DNA from: Thermoleophilaceae bacterium
GTDB lineage: Bacteria; Actinomycetota; Thermoleophilia; Solirubrobacterales; Thermoleophilaceae
NCBI GenBank assembly: GCA_025928265.1
Contig: JAICJV010000023.1
Span: 1-36,634, forward strand
Direction of reading: 5' to 3'
Length of the DNA: 36,634 nt
How positions within the stretch are numbered: the first letter of the stretch is position 1; the number at the start of each line of letters is the position of its first letter. The notes below the pieces were generated by a model, which did no database searches, was not told the DNA's origin, and was given only the letters and a program-made list of their open reading frames with translations. The position numbers and the translations under genes were made by a program. Positions 30,699 through 36,634 of the stretch are shown in pieces.

Positions 30699-31831
30699 GG
30701 CTGGTCCTCGCCACGGTCGTTGCGGTCCTGCTGTTCGCGGCGGCCGCGGACGCTGCCACGTACACGGTGAAGGCGTGCACGGGCGGCGCCGGCACCGGCG
30801 TGAACCGCCTGTTCGTGCCCTCGGGCGACGCGTCGGCGGGCTGCATCACGGGCGCCGGCCTTTACACGCGTTCCTACCCACCGCTCGCGCCGTACGTGGC
30901 GAGCCGCCAGACGATGACGGCTCCCGCCGGCACGACGATCGCCGGCTACTCGATGGGCTGGTCGGTGCAGTGGTCGACGCCGATCAACGGCGGCTACAAC
31001 GCCTTCGTCGACGGCGACGGCGGCGCGCACCTCACGCTGCCGTGCACCTTCGCCGGCTGCGGCGGCCTGCCGCCGTCGGGGCCGGCAAGCACCGGCTGGA
31101 AGGAGGCGGGCCGCCACGACCTCGCGACGAAGACGTTGCACCTCGGCACCCTATGCGGCGGGTCGCCGTGCACGACCGGCTACGCCGAGGCCCTGTGGAG
31201 CGACATCTACGTCGACCTCACGGATCCGAGCGCGCCCTCCGTCACCACCGGGGGCCTCGACGGCTGGGCGAGCGGCGCGCGCAGCGTCAACTGGTCGGCG
31301 AGCGACAACTCGGGCATCCGCCGAACGCGGCTGTACCTCGACGGGACTCTCCAGTCGGACGACGCCCGGACGTGCGACTGGTCCCACGCCGTCCCGTGCC
31401 GCGACGGCTCCGGGAGCTTCGTGATCGACACCACCAGGCTGCCCGACGGCGCCCATAGCTTCGAGCTGCGCGCCCTCGACGCCACCGACTCCAACGCGGG
31501 GACCGGTGGTGAGGTGGCGTTCCGGGTCGACAATCACGCGCCCGAGCTGTGGGCAGACGGCCAAGACCGGGTGACGCTTGGCGCACGCGACGAGTTCTCC
31601 GGCGTCGCGTGGATCGAATGGGCGCTCGACGGCGGGGCCATCCACCGCGTGGAGGCGGACGACGCCGAGGTGGACGTGACCGGTGGCGGCACCCACACGA
31701 TCACCTTCCGCGCGCGCGACGCCGCCGGCAACCTGTCAGCGGACCGCACGATCAGCACCGGCGTTCGCCCGGGCTTCTCCGACCGGGCGACGAACGGCAT
31801 GTCCAGCTTCAGCGCCGCGCCGAGTTTCTGA
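30695..31831 (+). CDS. secreted Ig-like multidomain protein linked to TasA/SipW
   Basis: 378 residues from ATG 30695 (ATGA overlap with the peptidase). Signal peptide RLVLATVVAVLLFAAAADA. Residues about 20-190 form a Cys-containing, Gly/Thr-rich beta domain with a jelly-roll look (AAGTTIAGYSMGWSVQWSTPINGGYNAFVDG). Two bacterial Ig-like modules follow: WSASDNSGIRRTRLYLDGT...LPDGAHSFELRALDATDSN and DEFSGVAWIEWALDGG...THTITFRARDAAGNLSADRTI. No membrane anchor or LPxTG signal is visible. Coupled expression suggests a surface or matrix partner of the TasA-like protein. The specific function is unknown. Confidence 0.82.
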   Translation: MRLVLATVVAVLLFAAAADAATYTVKACTGGAGTGVNRLFVPSGDASAGCITGAGLYTRSYPPLAPYVASRQTMTAPAGTTIAGYSMGWSVQWSTPINGGYNAFVDGDGGAHLTLPCTFAGCGGLPPSGPASTGWKEAGRHDLATKTLHLGTLCGGSPCTTGYAEALWSDIYVDLTDPSAPSVTTGGLDGWASGARSVNWSASDNSGIRRTRLYLDGTLQSDDARTCDWSHAVPCRDGSGSFVIDTTRLPDGAHSFELRALDATDSNAGTGGEVAFRVDNHAPELWADGQDRVTLGARDEFSGVAWIEWALDGGAIHRVEADDAEVDVTGGGTHTITFRARDAAGNLSADRTISTGVRPGFSDRATNGMSSFSAAPSF

Positions 31832-31842
31832 CGGTCTCTTAG

Positions 31843-31848
31843 TAGGGT
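31843..31848 (+). promoter_or_regulatory. -10 box of argG
   Basis: TAGGGT lies 11 bases before ATG 31860 in the 28-base gap after the Ig-like gene. No ribosome binding site is present, so a very short leader is likely. Confidence 0.4.
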
Positions 31849-31859
31849 CAGCGCCCGCT

Positions 31860-33140
31860 ATGGCAGAACGGCGCGGCCCGACGATCCTCAAGAAGACCGC
31901 CTCCTACGAGGCCGAGCCCGGCGAGGTCGGGCGGGTGCTGCTGCTCTACTCGGGCGGCCTCGACACGAGCGTGATGCTCAAGTGGATCCAGGACGAGTAC
32001 GAGGCCGAGATCGTCGCGCTCACCGTCAACCTCGGCCAGCCCGGCGAGGACTTCGACGTGGTGCGGGGCAAGGCGCTCCAGCTCGGCGCGCTCGACTGCG
32101 AGGTGCTCGACGCGCGCGAGGAGTTCGCCGAGCACTACGTGCTGCCCGCGATCAAGGCGAACGCGCTCTACGGCGGCGGCTACCCGCTCTTCACCGCGCT
32201 CGGCCGGCCGCTGATCGCGAAGCTCGCCGTGGAGGCCGCCCGCAAGCACGGCTGCGACACGATCGCGCACGGCTGCACCGGCAAGGGCAACGACCAGGTG
32301 CGGATCGAGGCCACCGTGGCCGCGCTCGCGCCCGAGCTCAAGATCATCGCCCCGGTGCGCGGCTGGCAGATGGGCCGCGAGGAGGAGATCGAGTACGCGC
32401 GCCAGAACGGCATCCCCGTCAAGGGCGGGACCGAGGCGCCGCCCTACTCGATCGACGACAACATCTGGGGCCGGTCGTCCGAGGGTGGCTCGATCGAGGA
32501 CATCGCGCAGCCGCCGAAGGACGACGTCTTCCAGCTCGTCACGCGTCCCGAGGAGGCGCCGGACGAGCCGGAGATGCTCGACGTCGAGTTCGAGCGCGGC
32601 CGCCCGGTGGCGCTGAACGGCGACCGTCTCGGCCTCGTGGACCTGCTCGAGCGCGCCGGCGCGCTCGGCTGCAAGCACGGGGTGGGGATCGTGGACCACA
32701 TCGAGGACCGGATCGTGGGCCTGAAGGTGCGCGACCTGTACGAGGTCCCGGCGGCCGCGATCGTCCTGACCGCCCACAAGGAGCTCGAGAAGCTCGTCGG
32801 CACGATCCACCAGAACCAGTTCAAGCCGCAGATGGACAACCAGTGGGCGTTCCTCGTCTACGCGGGCCTGTGGCATGAGCCGCTCCTGTCGGACCTGAAC
32901 GCCTACATGGACGCGGTCAACGCACAGGTGACCGGCACGATCACGCTCAAGCTCTACAAGGGCTCGGCGCGGGCGGTGGCGCGGCGGTCGCCGAACGCGC
33001 TCTACGACCCGTCGCTGGCCGGATTCGGCGAGTCGGGCGGCCTGTTCTCGCAGCAGGCGTCGCCCGGTTTCATCGAGCTGTGGTCGCTCCAGTCCCGTAT
33101 GGCATACGGCATCCGGAACCGGGGTAGGGACGACTCATGA
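31860..33140 (+). CDS. argG: argininosuccinate synthase
   Basis: 426 residues from ATG 31860. It joins citrulline and aspartate with ATP in the seventh arginine step. RVLLLYSGGLDTSVMLKW is the PP-loop for ATP. HGCTGKGNDQVRIE, the IIAPVRGWQMGREEEIEYA segment, GTEAPPYSIDDNIWGRSSEGG and the C-terminal TGTITLKLYKGSARAVARRSPNALYDPSLA ... LWSLQSRMAYGIRN are all diagnostic. A 25-residue N-terminal extension (AERRGPTILKKTASYEAEPG) precedes the PP-loop. The distance from argCJBD and the lack of argH next door are unusual. It overlaps the following small gene by 4 bases. Confidence 0.97.
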   Translation: MAERRGPTILKKTASYEAEPGEVGRVLLLYSGGLDTSVMLKWIQDEYEAEIVALTVNLGQPGEDFDVVRGKALQLGALDCEVLDAREEFAEHYVLPAIKANALYGGGYPLFTALGRPLIAKLAVEAARKHGCDTIAHGCTGKGNDQVRIEATVAALAPELKIIAPVRGWQMGREEEIEYARQNGIPVKGGTEAPPYSIDDNIWGRSSEGGSIEDIAQPPKDDVFQLVTRPEEAPDEPEMLDVEFERGRPVALNGDRLGLVDLLERAGALGCKHGVGIVDHIEDRIVGLKVRDLYEVPAAAIVLTAHKELEKLVGTIHQNQFKPQMDNQWAFLVYAGLWHEPLLSDLNAYMDAVNAQVTGTITLKLYKGSARAVARRSPNALYDPSLAGFGESGGLFSQQASPGFIELWSLQSRMAYGIRNRGRDDS

Positions 33141-33304
33141 ACTCCAAGGGCTACACCGTCCTCGGCTGGATCGTCTGGCAGATCGCCACGCGGGTCGCCA
33201 AGCGCAAGGTCGCGCAGAACCGCGTCAAGCTCGGCGCGGCCGGCGTGGTCACGCTCGTGCTGATCGGCGGCGTGATCGCCGCGCGCGCGGGCGGCGACGA
33301 CTAG
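33137..33304 (+). CDS. 55-residue membrane protein coupled to argG
   Basis: ATG 33137 overlaps the argG stop (ATGA), and GGGGTAGGGA upstream can bind the ribosome. The sequence starts MNSKGYTVLGWIVWQIATRV, has a basic middle (AKRKVAQNRVKLG), one clear membrane helix (AAGVVTLVLIGGVIAARAG) and an acidic end (GDD). No family is recognised. Its stop is only 10 bases from that of the convergent gene. Confidence 0.7.
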   Translation: MNSKGYTVLGWIVWQIATRVAKRKVAQNRVKLGAAGVVTLVLIGGVIAARAGGDD

Positions 33305-33314
33305 CCGCCCTCGC

Positions 33315-33767
33315 CTACGACCGCGGCGGCGGCTCGAACTCCGGGATCTCGTCGTCGCGCACGGCGCGCTTCGCCTCGCGCCGCCTCCGCCGACCGGCCT
33401 CGGGCGCGTCCTCCTTGCGGTAGCGCGTGCCGATCGCGACCAGCAGCTGGATGATCCCGGCTGCGATGAAGACTGCCGTGGGCGTGCTCTCGTCGCTGAA
33501 CGAGAACAGGAACGGCGATGCGATCAGGATCGCGGCGAGCGCGTAGTCGAGCAGGATGTGGACCGGCAGCGGGACCGAGTTGACGAGCGACGTGGTCCAG
33601 CTGGTGGTTGCTGTCAGGAAGATCACCAGCACGCCGAGGACGATCGAGACGGCGGTCGCGGAGCCCGAGTCATAGCCCAGGACAAGGGGCAGCACGATCA
33701 GCGCGATTCCGCCGATGTACTCGTAGAGACCGTGGACGAATGCCGGGATCGGACCCTGCTTGACCAT
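33315..33767 (-). CDS. four-helix membrane protein, SPW-repeat-like
   Basis: 150 residues from ATG 33767. TATCGT ends 6 bases before it, which sets this start; the much longer frame upstream is only antisense to dnaE. Four membrane helices (about 15-32, 36-55, 66-85 and 95-115) are followed by a basic then acidic cytoplasmic tail (RRRRREAKRAVRDDEIPEFEPPPRS). The segment LLDYALAAILIASPFLFSFSDE resembles the SPW-type repeat (SPW...FS) of small actinobacterial membrane proteins, without the exact motif. Function unknown. Confidence 0.8.
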   Translation of the reverse strand: MVKQGPIPAFVHGLYEYIGGIALIVLPLVLGYDSGSATAVSIVLGVLVIFLTATTSWTTSLVNSVPLPVHILLDYALAAILIASPFLFSFSDESTPTAVFIAAGIIQLLVAIGTRYRKEDAPEAGRRRRREAKRAVRDDEIPEFEPPPRS

Positions 33768-33773
33768 GACCGC

Positions 33774-33779
33774 ACGATA
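33774..33779 (-). promoter_or_regulatory. -10 box of the four-helix membrane protein gene
   Basis: TATCGT on the minus strand (33779-33774) ends 6 bases before ATG 33767, with no ribosome binding site between, indicating a leaderless transcript. Confidence 0.5.
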
Positions 33780-33827
33780 CCCCGGAAAGAGCGGCATAGG
33801 TGCCGTGGATCTGTCGGAGGCGGAACC

Positions 33828-33833
33828 TAGACT
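33828..33833 (+). promoter_or_regulatory. -10 box of dnaE
   Basis: TAGACT lies 12 bases before ATG 33846. No Shine-Dalgarno sequence is seen, so a leader of about five bases is predicted. Confidence 0.4.
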
Positions 33834-33845
33834 GGCCTGGCCGCC

Positions 33846-36634
33846 ATGCCTTCGTCCCCTGCCGTCCATCTGCACGTCCACAGCGAGTATTCGCTGCTCG
33901 ACGGCGCGGCCAACATCGACTCGCTCGCCAGGCGGGCCGCCGAACTCGGCCAGCCGGCGCTCGGGCTGACCGACCACGGCGTCATGAACGGCGCCGTCGA
34001 GATGTACAAGGCGTGCAGGAAGCACGACGTCAAGCCGATCCTGGGGGTCGAGGCATACCTCTGCGACGACGTCCAGAGCGACGCCGTCCGCTTCGAGCGC
34101 AACCACCTGACGCTGCTCGCCGAGAACGACGAGGGGTTCCGCAACCTCGTCAAGCTCAGCTCGGCCGGTTTCCTCGAGGGCTACAAGCGCGGCAAGCCGA
34201 ACGTCGACATGGGCATCCTCGAGCGCCACTCGGCCGGGGTCATCGCGCTCACCGGCTGCCTCCAGTCGCGCTTCTGCCGCCGCCTCGTCGAGGACAACCC
34301 GGCGGAGGCACGCGCTCACCTCGACGAGCTCATGAACGTCTTCGGGCGCGACAACGTCTACTTCGAGGTCCAGAAGAACGGGATCGCCGAGCAGGACAAG
34401 GCGAACGAGGGCATCGTGGGGTACGCGCGCGAGGTCGGGCGGCCGCTCGTCGGGACCGCCGACGTCCACTACCTGCGGCGCGAGGACTACCACCACCACT
34501 CGGCCCTGCTCTGCGTCCAGACCAAGTCGACGCTCGAAGAGCCGAAGATGCGCTTCGACACCATCGAGTTCTACTTGAAGGACTCGCAGGAGATGGCGGA
34601 CTCGTTCGCGGAGTGGCCCGACGCCATCCCCACCACGCTCGAGATAGCGGAGCGCTGCAACGTCGAGATCGAGCTCGGGAAGATCCTGCTGCCGAAGTTC
34701 GACGTGCCGAACGGCGGCGACGCCTTCGAGTACCTCGTCGAGCTCTGCGAGAAGGGACTCGCGCGCCGCTACGACAAGGTGACGACGGAGCTGCGCGAAC
34801 GGCTGCAGTTCGAGCTGAAGACGATCCGCGAGATGGGCTTCGCCGACTACTTCCTGATCGTCGCCGACTTCATCGGCTTCGCGCGGCGCGACGGCGTCAG
34901 CGTCGGCCCGGGTCGCGGCAGCGCCGCCGGCTCGCTCGTCGCCTACTGCCTCGAGATCACCGACCTCGACCCGATCCGCTACGACCTCCTCTTCGAGCGC
35001 TTCCTCAACCCGGGTCGCAAGTCGATGCCCGACATCGACATCGACTTCGCCGTCGAGGGCCGCGAGCGTGTCATCAACTACGTGCGCGAGAAGTACGGCA
35101 ACGACCGCGTCGCGCAGATCATCACGTTCGGGACGATGGCGGCGCGCGCCGCCGTCCGCGACGCGGGCCGCGTGCTCGAGGTGCCGTACGGCGTCGTCGA
35201 CCGGATCGCGAAGATGATCCCGGAAGGGCCGGGCCAGACGCTCGGCGAGTGCCTGAAGCCGGGCGCCGAGCTGAAGGCGGCCTACGACGCCGACCCGGTC
35301 GCGCGCGAGATCGTCGACCTCGCCAAGCCGCTCGAGGGGCTGACCCGGCAGGACGGCATCCACGCGGCTGCCGTCGTCGTCGGCGCCGAGCCGCTGATGA
35401 ACAGCGTCCCGCTCCAGCGCAAGGGGGCGGACCAGGAGACCGTCACCCAGTTCGACGGCACGACGATCGAGAAGCTCGGCCTGCTGAAGATGGACTTCCT
35501 CGGCCTGCGCAACCTCGACGTGATCGAGAAGGCGTGCGCGCTCGCCGGCGGTCTCGACATCGGCGCGATCCCGATGGACGACAAGAAGACGTACGCGATG
35601 CTGCAGCGCGGCGAGGCGACAGGCGTCTTCCAGTTCGAGTCGTCCGGCATGCGCGAAGCGCTGCGCTCGATCAAGCCGACCGTCTTCGAGGACATCATCG
35701 CGCTCGGCGCGCTCTACCGGCCCGGTCCGATGGCGTACATCCCCGTCTACGCGCGGCGGAAGAACGGCCTCGAGCCGGTCGTCTACCCCGACGAGCGGCT
35801 GAAGGAGATCACGAGCTCCACGTACGGCATCTGTATCTATCAGGAGCAGTACATGGAGATCGCGAAAAAGGTCGCCGGCTTCTCCCCCGCGGAAGCCGAC
35901 GACCTTCGCAAGGCCATCGGCAAGAAGATTCACGAGCTGATGGCCTCGTTGAAGGGGAAATTCCTCGAGGGGTGCGCGTCAAACGGTGTTTCAGCACAAA
36001 CTGCGAATCAGCTCTGGGCAGACATGGAGCAGGCGCAGGACTACTCCTTCAACAAGTCGCACGCCGCGTGTTACGCGCTGATCTCGTACCGCACCGCCTG
36101 GCTGAAGGCGAACCATCCGAAGGAGTACATGGCCGCGCTCATCTCGTCGGTCATGAACACGAAGGACAAGGTGCCGTTCTACGTCGCCGCGTGCGACGAG
36201 GTCGGGATCGAAGTGCTGCCGCCCGACGTGAACACGTCGATGATCGACTTCGCCGTCGTCGAGGGGAAGATCCGCTTCGGCCTGAACGCGGTGAAGAACG
36301 TCGGCGAGTCCGCGTGCCGCGCGATCGTCCGCGCGCGCGACGAGGGCGGGACGTTCACGTCGATCTGGGACTTCACCGAGCGCGTCGACCCGCAGACGGT
36401 CAACAAGCGCGCGCTCGAGTCGCTCGTCAAGTGCGGGGCGCTCGACTCGACCGGAGCGACGCGGCGAGGGATGCTCGAGTGTCTCGAGCAGGCGCTCGCG
36501 TGGGGCCAGAAGCAGCAGGCCGACAAGTTACTGGGCCAGGGCTCGATCTTCGACCTCGGCGAACCGGCGGGCGGCGATGCCGCGCCCCGCCATCATCCGA
36601 CGATCCCGGCGGGCATCGAGTTCGAGAAGGGCGA
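33846..36634 (+). CDS. dnaE: DNA polymerase III alpha subunit, first 929 codons
   Basis: Open from ATG 33846 to the window edge, so the C-terminal end is missing. It is the replicative polymerase. The PHP domain (6-210) keeps its metal motif HLHVH (8-12), TDHG and later His/Asp sites, so proofreading or pyrophosphatase activity may be intact. The catalytic palm has GPGRGSAAGSLVAYCL and the acidic triad in PDIDIDF (D396, D398, D400). TRQDGIHAAAVVV, LLKMDFLGLRNLDVI, GVFQFESSGM and YRPGPM follow, then the helix-hairpin region (FTSIWDFTERVDPQTVNKRALESLVKCGALD) near 840. A stretch around 35930-36010 uses unusually AT-ending codons. The gene matches the DnaE1 type. Confidence 0.96.
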   Translation, partial: MPSSPAVHLHVHSEYSLLDGAANIDSLARRAAELGQPALGLTDHGVMNGAVEMYKACRKHDVKPILGVEAYLCDDVQSDAVRFERNHLTLLAENDEGFRNLVKLSSAGFLEGYKRGKPNVDMGILERHSAGVIALTGCLQSRFCRRLVEDNPAEARAHLDELMNVFGRDNVYFEVQKNGIAEQDKANEGIVGYAREVGRPLVGTADVHYLRREDYHHHSALLCVQTKSTLEEPKMRFDTIEFYLKDSQEMADSFAEWPDAIPTTLEIAERCNVEIELGKILLPKFDVPNGGDAFEYLVELCEKGLARRYDKVTTELRERLQFELKTIREMGFADYFLIVADFIGFARRDGVSVGPGRGSAAGSLVAYCLEITDLDPIRYDLLFERFLNPGRKSMPDIDIDFAVEGRERVINYVREKYGNDRVAQIITFGTMAARAAVRDAGRVLEVPYGVVDRIAKMIPEGPGQTLGECLKPGAELKAAYDADPVAREIVDLAKPLEGLTRQDGIHAAAVVVGAEPLMNSVPLQRKGADQETVTQFDGTTIEKLGLLKMDFLGLRNLDVIEKACALAGGLDIGAIPMDDKKTYAMLQRGEATGVFQFESSGMREALRSIKPTVFEDIIALGALYRPGPMAYIPVYARRKNGLEPVVYPDERLKEITSSTYGICIYQEQYMEIAKKVAGFSPAEADDLRKAIGKKIHELMASLKGKFLEGCASNGVSAQTANQLWADMEQAQDYSFNKSHAACYALISYRTAWLKANHPKEYMAALISSVMNTKDKVPFYVAACDEVGIEVLPPDVNTSMIDFAVVEGKIRFGLNAVKNVGESACRAIVRARDEGGTFTSIWDFTERVDPQTVNKRALESLVKCGALDSTGATRRGMLECLEQALAWGQKQQADKLLGQGSIFDLGEPAGGDAAPRHHPTIPAGIEFEKG

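Noticed and set aside
33768-35933. Long minus-strand reading frame antisense to dnaE
   Set aside because: dnaE on the plus strand is unmistakable; the antisense frame stays open because of GC-rich codon bias. Only its last 150 codons (33315-33767) look like a real protein.

Overview
This is a very GC-rich stretch with long GC-driven antisense reading frames, GTG/TTG starts and tightly overlapping genes. The order infC-rpmI-rplT, an rRNA/tRNA methyltransferase, pheS-pheT, argC-argJ-argB-argD ... argG, the Rpf-like cell-wall enzyme and the many short-leader promoters point to a high-GC actinobacterium. Several secreted Ig-like proteins, the S53 peptidase and a sigma-region-4-like domain in an exported protein suggest the class Thermoleophilia (Solirubrobacterales/Gaiellales relatives). 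That class assignment is inference; no rRNA gene is present.

Layout. 1-591 is the 3' end of an S53 (sedolisin) peptidase, followed by tRNA-Cys. 714-4309 holds a secreted protein of unknown role and, on the minus strand, a copper-type P1B ATPase behind a CsoR-like operator. 4455-5352 has an RTX-repeat secreted protein and a small membrane protein that share a bidirectional terminator. 5398-9201 is an envelope-glycan block: a MurG/MGDG-like glycosyltransferase coupled to a polysaccharide deacetylase, facing a DegT aminotransferase/NAD-epimerase pair. After tRNA-Val, 9441-13860 carries an unusual membrane protein and a GGDEF-EAL-GAF cyclic-di-GMP enzyme. 13891-14825 has a RemA-like protein and a metallophosphoesterase. 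14879-16859 is a DUF47/Pit phosphate-transport operon, followed by a three-copy 70-bp tandem repeat. 17070-18920 is a divergent class V aminotransferase / metallo-beta-lactamase pair with overlapping -10 boxes, and 18987-19475 is an Rpf-like transglycosylase with a CRP-like site and a structured leader.

19682-21198 is the infC-rpmI-rplT operon, closed by a strong terminator. From 21199 to 29530 every gene overlaps the next (methyltransferase, pheS, pheT, argC, argJ, argB, argD), so it probably forms one transcript. A TasA-like protein, a SipW-type signal peptidase and a secreted Ig-like protein (29662-31831) sit between argD and argG, where other actinobacteria carry argF-argR. argG, two small membrane-protein genes and the first 929 codons of dnaE finish the window.

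Most notable: the exported sigma-region-4-like protein with a cytoplasmic SnoaL-like tail; the TasA/SipW trio inside the arginine cluster; the 70-bp repeat array; a CRP-like site centred at -41.5 of the predicted rpf promoter; the back-to-back promoters with overlapping -10 boxes; and a recurring TAnnnT-N6-8-start geometry that implies much leaderless transcription.
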